From assembly GCA_050296515.1 (NCBI GenBank), contig JBNKRJ010000052.1, positions 98,367 to 162,366 of the forward strand: a stretch of 64,000 bases of DNA, in the 5' to 3' direction. Both the position numbers and the translations under genes were made by a program. Below the pieces are notes generated by a model that had not been told where the DNA came from, made no database searches, and saw only the letters and a program-made list of their open reading frames with translations. This document shows positions 44,549 to 53,182 of the stretch, piece by piece. Numbering within the stretch: position 1 is the stretch's first letter; each line of letters starts with the position of its first letter. Origin of the DNA: NBLH01 sp050296515. Lineage in GTDB: Bacteria; Bacteroidota; Bacteroidia; Bacteroidales; NBLH01.

Positions 44549-46297
44549 CTACGCCATCTCTTCCTGCAATTCCCACGTTTTTCGATAAAAATCAGATTTT
44601 TTAAGCAATTCATTATGAGATCCTTGCGCTACCAATTCACCATTTCCCAATACCAATATATGATTGGTCCTTTGTAATACACTAACTCTATTAGAAATCA
44701 CAAATAAACTCTTAGCTTTATGCTTGTCAAATATCTGTTTTATTAAGAATCTTTCTGTTTCATTATCAACTGCAGAAAAAACATCATCTAGAATCAATAA
44801 ATCACAAGGAGTGTAAAGCGCCCTTGCTAAACTTATTCTTTGTTTTTGTCCGCCTGAAAGCATAATTCCTTTTTCACCAACCATTGTCTTTTCCTTATCA
44901 GTAAAGCGCTTTAATTCTTCAGATAACGAACTTTGATAAACCACCTCATCAATCGAAGTTTCTCTATCATCAGGCCTTGCTCCAAATTTTATATTGCTTT
45001 CAATGCTATCGGAAAACAAAAAAACATCCTGGGTAACAGTCCGAACAACGGATCGGACTTCAGAGCCTTTTAACTTAGCAGCATCATATGAATTAAAGAA
45101 AATCTGTCCTTCTTCAATATTCAAATAGCGGTTCAGGCAATTTACAAGGGTCGTTTTTCCGGAACCAACCTCTCCTGTCACTCCAATAATATCACCTGGT
45201 TTTATGGTAAAAGAAATATTCTTTAAAACAGGAGTTTCACCATTGTGATAAGTAAAGTTTAAATTCCTGACCTCTATTCCTTCATTAAAAAGCTTGGCTT
45301 TTTCTTTTTTTTCTAAATCAAACTTTTTTTCATCAACGCCTTCCCTGTTCATAATGGTTTGAATACTTGTTATCCCAACAAAACCTTGCTGAAAAACAGT
45401 AAGCACCCATCCAAATGCCATAATGGGCATGGTTAAAAGCGCCGCATAAGTAATAAAAGCAGTTAATTCTCCAATAGTAAATTCTCCATTTATCACGTAT
45501 ATACCACCCATAAAAAGAACAACTATTTTTAAAATTTGCTCAAGATTGTGAAGCAGCGGAATAATAAAAGAACGTACCCAGGCAATTTTGAGTGTAAAGT
45601 TCATTAGTTTGATGTTTTCTTCATCAATTTTATCTTCGGCCCAGGCATGCATACTATAGCTTTTTATTACACTCACCCCAGATAGAAATGAAACAGTTCG
45701 CCCTGAAAGTTTTTGAAGCGTATCCATTCGTAAGTGGGTGTTTTTCACCATAATACTCATTCCGAAACGAACAATTATAAAAATTAAAACAAGAGGAATG
45801 ATACAATAAATGGTTAATTCTTTACTTAACATCCACATTTTATAAGGTGTAATCGACATTGACATAATGATATTGATCGTTTGCATGATTCCAAATCCGG
45901 TTATCATCCTCACACCATTAATGTCGTTATTAATTCGGGAAATAGTAGATCCAGTTTCGTTGCTATCGTAATAATCTTTCCCAAAAGAGGTCAACTTTTG
46001 AAACATTTCCCCTTTCAATTTTCTTTCGATTAACCTGCCCGGAATAAAAAAGAGCACCCTTGAAAGCGTCCTTACTCCAATTAACACAACAGCTAGTACC
46101 AATATGATAATCACATACTTATAGAAATCACCTTCAACGCTTTGCCTTTCATAAGATATCAGATCTATTGCTTTTTGCAAGTACTCTGGAATAGTGACTG
46201 ATATCCAGAGTGTTAATGCCAAAAAAATAATCCCGCCAGTATACCACCAACGAAATTTATGTGTGTATTTTAAAAGAAATTTAAATTTCGAAATCAT
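44549..46297 (-). CDS. ABC exporter half-transporter (MdlA-type), 582 aa
   Basis: The membrane domain (about 1-320, with RWWYTGGIIFLALTLWISVT at the start) carries an ETGSTISRINNDINGVRMI coupling region. The ATPase has GEVGSGKTTLVN (about 370-381), MLSGGQKQRISLARAL (intact signature, about 473-488) and DLLILDDVFSAVDNETE (Walker B with Asp in place of the usual catalytic Glu, and a degenerate H-loop VISNRVSV). One site with a canonical signature but no catalytic Glu, and the partner with the reverse, is the pattern of asymmetric heterodimeric exporters. It is the first gene of the pair. Confidence 0.9.
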   Translation of the reverse strand: MISKFKFLLKYTHKFRWWYTGGIIFLALTLWISVTIPEYLQKAIDLISYERQSVEGDFYKYVIIILVLAVVLIGVRTLSRVLFFIPGRLIERKLKGEMFQKLTSFGKDYYDSNETGSTISRINNDINGVRMITGFGIMQTINIIMSMSITPYKMWMLSKELTIYCIIPLVLIFIIVRFGMSIMVKNTHLRMDTLQKLSGRTVSFLSGVSVIKSYSMHAWAEDKIDEENIKLMNFTLKIAWVRSFIIPLLHNLEQILKIVVLFMGGIYVINGEFTIGELTAFITYAALLTMPIMAFGWVLTVFQQGFVGITSIQTIMNREGVDEKKFDLEKKEKAKLFNEGIEVRNLNFTYHNGETPVLKNISFTIKPGDIIGVTGEVGSGKTTLVNCLNRYLNIEEGQIFFNSYDAAKLKGSEVRSVVRTVTQDVFLFSDSIESNIKFGARPDDRETSIDEVVYQSSLSEELKRFTDKEKTMVGEKGIMLSGGQKQRISLARALYTPCDLLILDDVFSAVDNETERFLIKQIFDKHKAKSLFVISNRVSVLQRTNHILVLGNGELVAQGSHNELLKKSDFYRKTWELQEEMA

Positions 46298-46367
46298 GTT
46301 TTCTTCAAAATATGGGATTTGAGTATTTAGATTTCAGTAAAGCTTAAAGCCATAAATCAAATATTTA

Positions 46368-46389
46368 GGCTGAGCTTGTCGAAGCGCAC
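46368..46389. repeat. Single arm of a TGAGC..GTCGAAG-type intergenic repeat
   Basis: GGCTGAGCTTGTCGAAGCGC resembles the arm sequence of the hairpin at 11464-11529 (GTTGAGCACAGTCGAAGTGC). It lies between the ABC and glutamate-cysteine ligase genes, without a pairing partner. Confidence 0.5.
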
Positions 46390-46404
46390 TAATTTCTAAT
46401 TTAA

Positions 46405-47745
46405 TTAACAATGATTTGTTAAGAGGGCACAAATATCTTTGTTCCATTTGTTGTGATAAGCATCCAGCAACCTTTCAGCCTGTGTTTTTCCAGTTTCAGC
46501 TATTCTAACAACGGGTTCAAGATATTTACTTTCATCTTCAATTCCAAGTGCTAATTTTCTACGAGACAGCCCACCTGATGATATTTTTATTAAATCCCTG
46601 GCAATATTTTTCACATTTAAGTCTTGATATTCAGCATTTAATGCAAGTTTCGGAACCCTTGCGCGTATTTCTTTCATTGATTCAATGTTCCAATCCTTAA
46701 TGTAATCTGAAACACAATTTAAGGCTTCATCATCATACAATAAGCCAACCCAAAATGCAGATAAGGCAGAGATATGAGTACAACAACTTGCATCCGCACC
46801 TCTCATTTCAATGAACTGCTTCAACCTTACATCAGGAAAAACTGTTGAGACGTGCATTTCCCAATCGGTCATTAGTGGCTGCAAATGATGTTTTCCTTCC
46901 ATAAACTGCCTAAAGGTGATATTTCCGGATGAAATATACTCACCATCACGATAAATAAAGTACATAGGAACATCCAACAAATAGTCTGTCCAGCGCTCAA
47001 AGCCAAAATTATTATCAAAAATGAAGGATAAAAATCCACAACGATCAGGATCGGTATCATCCCAAACATGCGAGCGATAACTCAAATAGCCATTTGGTTT
47101 TCCTTCGGAAAAAGGAGAATTAGCAAACAATGCAGTTGCAATGGGTTGAATAGCCTGTGCCACACGCATTTTCTTAATCATATCCGCTTCGTCCTGGTAA
47201 TCAAGATTTACCTGAATGGTTGCTGTTCGGGTCATCATATCAAGTCCAAGGGTTCCTTTTGTTGGCATATAAGCCCTCATGTATTTGTATCTCTCTTTGG
47301 GCATCCAGTTCATTTTCTCGCGCTTCCAAAGTGGATCGAAACCTAATGCCAGATTGATTACATCAAATTTTGAACTGATCTCTTTTAATTCATCAAAATG
47401 GCGCTTAGTTTCCTCATAAGTATGATGAATGGTTTTGATATTTTTCCCAGAAAGTTCGTATTGTCCACCAGGTTCCAACGAAATTGAGGCTCCGTCTTTT
47501 TTCAGGCCAATCAAATTCCCATTTTCAAGAATCGGTTGCCAGCAGGATTTCATCAAATGTTCAAGAATTTGCTTTATTCCCGGGTTAGAGTCATATGAAA
47601 GACGGCCTAAGCCATCCCTATGGCAAAGAAATTTTTCATGTTCGGTACCAATTCCCCATTCTGATTTAGGTTTGTTCCCCTCAACAAAATAATCAATTAG
47701 TTGACTTTTTCTGGTGATTTCAATTAATTTTATGGTTTCTATCAT
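46405..47745 (-). CDS. gshA: Glutamate-cysteine ligase, plant/alphaproteobacterial type (GCS2), 446 aa
   Basis: The enzyme joins glutamate and cysteine with ATP, the first step of glutathione synthesis. Diagnostic parts are WGIGTEHEKFLCHRDGLGRL (about 30-49), GASISLEPGGQYELSG (about 84-99), TRTATIQVNLDY (about 171-182) and ARVPKLALNAEYQD. The layout matches the GshA of plants and alphaproteobacteria, not the gammaproteobacterial form. The ATP-grasp gene 229 bp upstream on the same strand would supply the second step. A -7 box at 47750 sits just before the start codon, so the transcript may be leaderless. Confidence 0.92.
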   Translation of the reverse strand: MIETIKLIEITRKSQLIDYFVEGNKPKSEWGIGTEHEKFLCHRDGLGRLSYDSNPGIKQILEHLMKSCWQPILENGNLIGLKKDGASISLEPGGQYELSGKNIKTIHHTYEETKRHFDELKEISSKFDVINLALGFDPLWKREKMNWMPKERYKYMRAYMPTKGTLGLDMMTRTATIQVNLDYQDEADMIKKMRVAQAIQPIATALFANSPFSEGKPNGYLSYRSHVWDDTDPDRCGFLSFIFDNNFGFERWTDYLLDVPMYFIYRDGEYISSGNITFRQFMEGKHHLQPLMTDWEMHVSTVFPDVRLKQFIEMRGADASCCTHISALSAFWVGLLYDDEALNCVSDYIKDWNIESMKEIRARVPKLALNAEYQDLNVKNIARDLIKISSGGLSRRKLALGIEDESKYLEPVVRIAETGKTQAERLLDAYHNKWNKDICALLTNHC

Positions 47746-47749
47746 TGAA

Positions 47750-47757
47750 CAAAGGTA
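47750..47757 (-). promoter_or_regulatory. Putative -7 box directly before gshA
   Basis: The minus strand reads TACCTTTG, a TAnnTTTG match ending 4 bp before the ATG at 47745. Confidence 0.35.
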
Positions 47758-47974
47758 AAAGTTATTTTCTGGAATCCTTGATTCTGACTGCTAGTTTCTT
47801 GTTACTGGTCTCTACTTTTTAGTTGCCTGTTTTTTTTCAAATAAACCTTACTATAGCTCCAATCGAATTTTCATCGTCAGCAAGAGGTTATGATATTTAG
47901 TCGACAACTTCCAAAAAGTTGGTAAGTCCTGTGACCTATCCATCAGCAACAAGACTTCAGTGGGCAGTAACCAA

Positions 47975-48988
47975 TTATTTTGAAGCCAAAATACAATCCA
48001 AAACGTATTTCGCCACATTTCTGTTTTTTCCAATGTATGGATAATCGTGCATTGACAACATGGCTGGTGCATTCAACTCTACTACCACATAATTTTCTTT
48101 GGTTGGCTTTTTATCTAAATCTTTGATAATGATGTCGACACCAGCAATTTTCAAACCAGCTGATTTGGAAGCCTTTTCTGCAATCTTTTTATAATACTCA
48201 GGCATTTCATCGGTTACATCAATGCTATCGCCACCTGTACTCAAATTAGAATTTTTTCGTAAAAAAACTTCCTTTCCATCTTCCAGTTTGCTTCCAAGAG
48301 TTAAATTTTGACTTTTCAGATGTCGTATAACCTCATCATCAACAATTATTTTAAGTAATGGATGAGTATAGTCGTGGCCTCGGTAGCGATTTTTATTTTT
48401 AATCAATTCATAAACTGTGTTTTCTCCATCACCAGTAACATTTGCCGGAACTCTATAGGCTACGGCCCTGACTTTATTATCAACAACCAAAAAACGGTAT
48501 TCTCTGCCCTCGAAATATTCTTCAACAATTACTTTATTGGAATGTGTAAATGCTTTATCTATAGCATCAAGCACCTCACTTTGATTCTGAAGATTTGTAC
48601 TTACAGCAATGCCATGATCGGTATTAAAAGGCTTTACCACCATTGGGAATCCAAGAACACCCAGTTCGTGCATCTCATAATTTTTCTGCAAAATTACGCC
48701 TTTCGCAATATTGATCCCATTTCTTTCCAAAAAGGTTTTCGTCATCCATTTATCATTCGAAATCCAGAAAGCAATCAGGCTATTGGCATCGGAAATGGTT
48801 CCTTCATGAATAATGTACTCTTTTCCTTTATATTTTACCGCAATTAAATTATTTGTGGGATCAAGAATCTCCAGAGGCAGTTCTCTTTTTAAAACTTCTT
48901 CAATAACAATTTGGGTGGTTGCTTCAAAATTTTCATACCCTTCTAATGGCTTAAAGTTATAATTAGATGAATCAGTTTTCATTTTCAT
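47975..48988 (-). CDS. ATP-grasp ligase like the C-terminal half of bifunctional GshAB / cyanophycin synthetase, 337 aa
   Basis: The protein has an ATP-grasp fold: KTFLERNGINIAKGVIL, GFPMVVKPFNTDHGIAVST (about 112-130), VIVEEYFEGREYRFLVVDNK (about 153-172), AVAYRVPANVTGDGENTV and the metal-binding NYVVVELNAPAMLSMHDYP (about 302-320). This is the GshAB/CphA C-terminal type, in which Gly or Asp/Arg is added to a carboxylate. With gshA next to it, the probable reaction is gamma-glutamylcysteine plus glycine to glutathione. It is clearly different in sequence from the GshB-like protein at 7.3 kb. Confidence 0.82.
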   Translation of the reverse strand: MKMKTDSSNYNFKPLEGYENFEATTQIVIEEVLKRELPLEILDPTNNLIAVKYKGKEYIIHEGTISDANSLIAFWISNDKWMTKTFLERNGINIAKGVILQKNYEMHELGVLGFPMVVKPFNTDHGIAVSTNLQNQSEVLDAIDKAFTHSNKVIVEEYFEGREYRFLVVDNKVRAVAYRVPANVTGDGENTVYELIKNKNRYRGHDYTHPLLKIIVDDEVIRHLKSQNLTLGSKLEDGKEVFLRKNSNLSTGGDSIDVTDEMPEYYKKIAEKASKSAGLKIAGVDIIIKDLDKKPTKENYVVVELNAPAMLSMHDYPYIGKNRNVAKYVLDCILASK

Positions 48989-49080
48989 TTGTTTTTAGTA
49001 ACTCTCTTAACCAATAAAGTTACATAATATTTCCTAAAATCTAAGACATTAGTAAATCAAATGGTTTTGAAAAGAATTTG

Positions 49081-49088
49081 TATTTTTG
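49081..49088 (+). promoter_or_regulatory. Putative -7 box of the GH3 operon
   Basis: TATTTTTG matches TAnnTTTG, 27 bp before the ATG at 49116. A TTTG at 49066-49069 is too close for a good -33. Confidence 0.4.
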
Positions 49089-49115
49089 GCTTGTCACTAA
49101 CCAAAATGCATATTT

Positions 49116-50630
49116 ATGGCCATCATTCATTCAATAATTTCGTGGGCAACTATAAAAAGGATGAATCAAATTGAATTATTTGAAAAATATCCGGTAGATG
49201 TTCAGCAAGAGCAACTTTTTAATTTATTGTACGACGCAAAAGAGACTGAGTGGGGTAAAAAATATGACTATGCATCGATTTCAAGCATGCAAAAATACAG
49301 TGAAAGGGTTCCTGTACAAACTTATTCTGGCTTTGTTCCTTATATTGACAGAATAAGAAAAGGTGAACAAAACATTCTATGGCCAACGGAAATCAAATGG
49401 TTTGCAAAATCTTCAGGTACCACAGCGAATAAAAGCAAATATATTCCGGTAAGTAGGGAATCTCTTGAAAACTGCCATTTTAGAGGTGGTAAAGATATTA
49501 TTGTTTTGTACACTACAAACTTCCCAGGCGTAAGCTTGTTTACCGGCAAAGCATTGGCCATTGGTGGAAGCCAGCAAATCAACAAATATGAGAACGAACT
49601 CTATTATGGTGACTTAAGTGCAGTAATTATGGAAAACCTTCCTCTTTGGGTAAGGTTGCTACGCACCCCGGACAAGAAAATTGCGTTAATGGAAGAGTGG
49701 GAACAGAAGATCGAACTAATGGCAAAAGCCACAGTTAATGAGAATGTTACAAACATCTCCGGGGTTCCGTCATGGACTTTGGTTTTAATAAAAAGAATAC
49801 TGGAACTTACCGGATCAAAATCGTTACATGAAGTTTGGCCAAATTTAGAATTATTTGTTCATGGAGGAGTTAGCTTTACACCATATAGAGAGCAATTTAA
49901 CGCACTACTTGATAAAAGTAAAATGAACTACCTGGAAACCTACAATGCTTCGGAAGGTTTTTTTGCTATTCAGGACTCTCCGGATACGGACAGCATGTTA
50001 TTAATGCTGGATTACGGAATTTTCTATGAATTTATTCCAATGGGAGAATTAGGAAAGGAGTTTCCAAAAACACTAAACCTTGATGAAATTGAACTTGATA
50101 CAAACTATGCTATCGTTATTTCCACCAACGGTGGATTATGGCGCTACATGATTGGTGACACTATTAAATTTACTTCTAAAAATCCATTCAGGATAAAAAT
50201 TACTGGCCGCACAAAACATTTTATTAATGCATTTGGAGAAGAATTGATTGTAGACAACGCCGAAATGGCCCTGAAAAATGCATGTGAGCGGACAGGAGCT
50301 AAAATCCGCGAATACACTGCTGCCCCAATATACATGACTGACGAACGAAATGGAGGCCATCAATGGTTGATTGAGTTTACAAAAATGCCTGATAATCTTG
50401 AACATTTTATGGAGATTTTAGACACTACTTTAAAATCTGTTAATTCAGATTACGAAGCCAAGCGCTACAAAAATATTTCGTTGGCATACCCTGTAGTTGA
50501 AATTGCCAGAGAAAACCTGTTTTATGACTGGTTAAAGGAACGAGGTCGACTGGGAGGACAAAATAAGGTGCCACGACTGGCAAATAACAGGGAGTTTATG
50601 GATAGGTTATTGGAGTTGAATAAGCAATAA
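49116..50630 (+). CDS. GH3-family acyl-acid amido synthetase-like protein, 504 aa
   Basis: GH3 enzymes adenylate a carboxylic acid and couple it to an amino acid. The sequence shows WFAKSSGTTANKSKYIPVSR (about 91-110, the ATP-binding P-loop-like motif SSGTT..kSKyiP), ELFVHGGVSFTPYREQF, NYLETYNASEGFFAIQD (about 271-287, with the YxASEG motif) and WRYMIGDTIKFTSKNPF plus ITGRTKHFINAFGEEL. Length and motifs fit the bacterial GH3 group; substrates in Bacteroidota are unknown. sigZ follows after 7 bp, so the two genes form an operon. Confidence 0.9.
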   Translation: MAIIHSIISWATIKRMNQIELFEKYPVDVQQEQLFNLLYDAKETEWGKKYDYASISSMQKYSERVPVQTYSGFVPYIDRIRKGEQNILWPTEIKWFAKSSGTTANKSKYIPVSRESLENCHFRGGKDIIVLYTTNFPGVSLFTGKALAIGGSQQINKYENELYYGDLSAVIMENLPLWVRLLRTPDKKIALMEEWEQKIELMAKATVNENVTNISGVPSWTLVLIKRILELTGSKSLHEVWPNLELFVHGGVSFTPYREQFNALLDKSKMNYLETYNASEGFFAIQDSPDTDSMLLMLDYGIFYEFIPMGELGKEFPKTLNLDEIELDTNYAIVISTNGGLWRYMIGDTIKFTSKNPFRIKITGRTKHFINAFGEELIVDNAEMALKNACERTGAKIREYTAAPIYMTDERNGGHQWLIEFTKMPDNLEHFMEILDTTLKSVNSDYEAKRYKNISLAYPVVEIARENLFYDWLKERGRLGGQNKVPRLANNREFMDRLLELNKQ

Positions 50631-50637
50631 AGTCTTT

Positions 50638-51216
50638 ATGGAACAAAGTATTGAGAAAATCTGGAAAAATATTCACGATCCATTAAAATCCTTTATTTTA
50701 AAAAAGGTAAAAGATCCTTCAGACTCTGATGACATTATTCAGGAAACATTTATTAAAATGAAGCTGAATATTGAAAAATTACAGGATTTCTCAAAAATTA
50801 ATTCATGGGTTTACCAGATTGCACGCAATAACATTAACGACTATTTTAGAAACAGAAACAAACTCTCCGAAAAGCTTCCCGAAGATTTAAGTTCACTTGA
50901 ATTAATTACTGAAGAAGATGATGAGATGAAAACGTTGATACAAACCAAAAGGTTTTCTGATTACACAAGCTCTGTCATCAACCAATTGCCTGAAAAGTAC
51001 CGGGAAGCAATTTATTGGGTTGATATAAAAGGAATTACTCATAGTGAATTAGCAAAAAAACTAAACATCTCAGTTTCAGGGGCAAAATCGAGAGTGCAGC
51101 GTGGCCGGCAAAAAATAAAGGAGATCGTGTTGCAATGTTGTGATGTTAATGCTGACAAATATGGGAACATTGTCGATTATGTTCCCAGAAATCCAGAAAG
51201 AAGAAAAAAGTGTTGA
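50638..51216 (+). CDS. sigZ: ECF-type RNA polymerase sigma factor SigZ, 192 aa
   Basis: Region 2 (about 6-75) has DPSDSDDIIQETFIKMKLNI and WVYQIARNNINDYFRNRN, and region 4 (about 108-165) has LPEKYREAIYWVDIKGITHS and KLNISVSGAKSRVQRGRQKI. The C-terminus ends in Cys-containing VLQCCDVNADKYGNIVDYVP, a tail typical of SigZ. No anti-sigma gene is adjacent. It is immediately downstream of the GH3 gene and 79 bp upstream of arsM, so it may respond to thiol-reactive stress, with its own Cys pair as a possible sensor (inference). Confidence 0.88.
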   Translation: MEQSIEKIWKNIHDPLKSFILKKVKDPSDSDDIIQETFIKMKLNIEKLQDFSKINSWVYQIARNNINDYFRNRNKLSEKLPEDLSSLELITEEDDEMKTLIQTKRFSDYTSSVINQLPEKYREAIYWVDIKGITHSELAKKLNISVSGAKSRVQRGRQKIKEIVLQCCDVNADKYGNIVDYVPRNPERRKKC

Positions 51217-51295
51217 TTTTTTTGCGTCCATTTTCAATTTACTTCGTCAATATAGTGAAAGCGCGCTAAAAGTTATACACTTAAAAAAGTAAATT

Positions 51296-52081
51296 ATGTC
51301 AGATAAAATTAAAGACGAAGTAAAAAAGAAATACAGTTCAGTGGTTTTAGACAATGAAGCAGGATGTGGCTGCGGATGTGGTTGTGGTGATGAAGAACTT
51401 TCAACTTTCGCACTAGACTACTCAAAACTAGAAGGTTATAACAAAGATGTAGATTATGCATTGGGCTGCGGAATCCCTACAAGTTTTGCTGAAATTAAGG
51501 AAGGAAACACTGTGCTTGATTTGGGCTCAGGTGCAGGAAATGATGTTTTTGTAGCAAGACATCTTGTTGGCGAAACAGGTCAGGTAATTGGTGTTGATAT
51601 GACCGAAGCCATGATTGAAAAGGCAAACATCAATAAAGATAAGCTGGGCTTTAAAAATGTCAAATTCCGTTTAGGTGAAGTTGAAAATTTACCAGTTGAC
51701 AATGCATCTGTTGATGTTGCCATCAGCAATTGTGTAATAAACCTTGTTCCCAACAAGAGAAAGGCCTTTCAGGAAATTTTCAGGGTACTTAAAAAAGGAG
51801 GTAAGTTTGTTATTTCAGATATTGTCATAAGCGGAAACTTGCCAGAATCATTGAGAGAATCGGTTGAATTGTATGTTGGCTGCGTTGCAGGTGCAATTTC
51901 AAAAGACGAATACATTGGCATTGTTCAGGCCGCTGGTTTTTCTGAGGTTAGCATTCTTGAAGAAAAAGTTTACAACGTGCCTGATAATTTTGTTCTAAAG
52001 TATTTGAACAAAGGACAGTTTGATGCTTATAAAAAAAGTGGAGATAAAATTATAAGCTTAACATTAACCGGGACAAAATAA
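51296..52081 (+). CDS. arsM: Arsenite S-adenosylmethyltransferase ArsM, 261 aa
   Basis: ArsM methylates As(III) using SAM and thiols. The N-terminus carries a cysteine cluster GCGCGCGCGDEE (about 22-33). The SAM site is VLDLGSGAGNDVFVARHLVG (about 69-88), and the As-binding cysteines expected from algal ArsM are at Cys146 (SNCVINLVPNK) and Cys196 (YVGCVAGAISK). Cys in ALGCGIP (about residue 55) is a third candidate ligand. The gene follows sigZ and precedes an intergenic composite of hairpins. Confidence 0.92.
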   Translation: MSDKIKDEVKKKYSSVVLDNEAGCGCGCGCGDEELSTFALDYSKLEGYNKDVDYALGCGIPTSFAEIKEGNTVLDLGSGAGNDVFVARHLVGETGQVIGVDMTEAMIEKANINKDKLGFKNVKFRLGEVENLPVDNASVDVAISNCVINLVPNKRKAFQEIFRVLKKGGKFVISDIVISGNLPESLRESVELYVGCVAGAISKDEYIGIVQAAGFSEVSILEEKVYNVPDNFVLKYLNKGQFDAYKKSGDKIISLTLTGTK

Positions 52082-52101
52082 CTTATAATCATGAAGTCGT
52101 A

Positions 52102-52211
52102 CTAGCGTCAAGTCAAGTATGATATTTCTGGTAATTAGCCAGGTGGTAACACCTTGCGGTTGCACTTGTCAGGTGTTGTCACCTGACAAATTAGCCTTGA
52201 CATAACACTAG
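52102..52211. repeat. 110-bp intergenic element with inverted ends and nested hairpins
   Basis: The ends CTAGCGTCAAG (52102-52112) and CTTGAC..CTAG (52196-52211) are inverted. Inside are an AGGTG/CACCT hairpin (52141-52154) and a perfect 10-bp stem TTGTCAGGTG/CACCTGACAA with a 4-nt loop (52166-52189). AATTAGCC is directly repeated (52133-52140 and 52189-52196). No reading frame is present. It could be a small non-autonomous repeat element or a structured 3' end of the arsM transcript. Confidence 0.65.
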
Positions 52212-52221
52212 GTCTTTAATG

Positions 52222-52290
52222 CTCTGTGCAACTCTGTGTGGCCTCTGTGATATAACTAATTACAAAAAGCTACACAGAGAAAGCACAGAG
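52222..52290. repeat. CTCTGTG-type inverted repeat
   Basis: CTCTGTGCAACTCTGTGT (52222-52239) faces ACACAGAGAAAGCACAGAG (52272-52290), giving a near-perfect inverted repeat with a 32-bp spacer. It belongs to the same family as 37509-37578 and 39890-39986. Confidence 0.7.
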
Positions 52291-52336
52291 GTTCATGGAG
52301 TTTTTAATACCACCTAATTAAATTCTATAAATACAC

Positions 52337-52344
52337 TATCTTTG
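52337..52344 (+). promoter_or_regulatory. Putative -7 box of the gene at 52372
   Basis: TATCTTTG matches TAnnTTTG, 27 bp before the start. Confidence 0.35.
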
Positions 52345-52371
52345 AGATATATAATTTTATGAATTTGCATT

Positions 52372-53085
52372 TTGAACAACCACCCCGTCATATATCCAAC
52401 CTCTTATAAAAACGAGCTTGGTGAAGTAAAAACCAAAATAGAAAACAGGTTTGATGAAGTAACTTCATACCCTCTTTTGCTTACTATTGATGGGGTTCAA
52501 TTTCAGGGCTCATCGTTTGATGATTTTGAATTAATACATCCGGAAAACCAGTCAGAATCGCTTAACCGGTTTACTTTTAACAAAGTGAAAATCTGGAATT
52601 CAGACAAATATGTTTTAGAATTGTGCAACTGTGAGCTACATTTTCAAATGCCTGTCAAAATTATTGATATTCAAAAAAATACAATAATAGACACAAAAAT
52701 TTCCATTAAATTAAAATTGGGGAAAACCGCAAAAAACGGCGGGATCGATTTCGAAAATGCCACCTTCAAAATGGCCATTAATAACGAAAACTATATTTCA
52801 GAAGGAGATATGTTTGAAGATGCTTTAGTTGAGCTACAGAATCAATTTAAAGGCAAATATCATTTCAAAAACTGTTTTGGTTGTCTCTACTCCGATTACA
52901 GTCCTTATGGCAATGGTTTCTTTGGTGGTCTGCTTTGTTTCAGAAACTGTAAAAGTGAATATCTCAAAGCAAATTCAAAAAGCCTTTTGATAGATCTCAT
53001 AGAAAAGTACGGTTTTGCTGTTCAAGAAACATGGTGTTGCGAGGAATTTAATGAAAGGAAAATGAATACCGGCTACAGAGGCTGA
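52372..53085 (+). CDS. Hypothetical protein, 237 aa (possibly DUF6304-like)
   Basis: The start is the TTG at 52372: an in-frame stop lies 12 bp upstream, and the nearby ATG at 52359 is out of frame. The protein is soluble, opening with PVIYPTSYKNELGEVKTKIE and TIDGVQFQGSSFDDFELIHP. The C-terminal half has paired cysteines (FKNCFGCLYSDYSPYGNGFF, about 165-184, and TWCCEEF). The pattern is reminiscent of a family known only as DUF6304, but I cannot confirm this. It is flanked by repeat-rich spacers on both sides, and no function can be proposed. Confidence 0.7.
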   Translation: MNNHPVIYPTSYKNELGEVKTKIENRFDEVTSYPLLLTIDGVQFQGSSFDDFELIHPENQSESLNRFTFNKVKIWNSDKYVLELCNCELHFQMPVKIIDIQKNTIIDTKISIKLKLGKTAKNGGIDFENATFKMAINNENYISEGDMFEDALVELQNQFKGKYHFKNCFGCLYSDYSPYGNGFFGGLLCFRNCKSEYLKANSKSLLIDLIEKYGFAVQETWCCEEFNERKMNTGYRG

Positions 53086-53182
53086 ATACGAAAATATTAT
53101 TTTTGTAATTTTAGCAATACTTTGTAATTTGTTCCTCCGTCTTATTAAACCATTCAAAATATGGAGTAATAAAAAATAAACA

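Noticed and set aside
47746..47974. Possible RNA or small gene between gshA and the ATP-grasp gene
   Set aside because: I looked for a tRNA cloverleaf, hairpin with T tract or open frame and found none that stands out; a 73-aa frame there is mostly antisense-type composition and overlaps the ligase end.
48362..48847. 161-aa plus-strand frame
   Set aside because: It is antisense to the conserved ATP-grasp core at 47975-48988.
37509..52290. CRISPR array made of the CTCTGTG repeats
   Set aside because: Copies are far apart, imperfect and inverted rather than regularly spaced direct repeats, and no cas gene is present.
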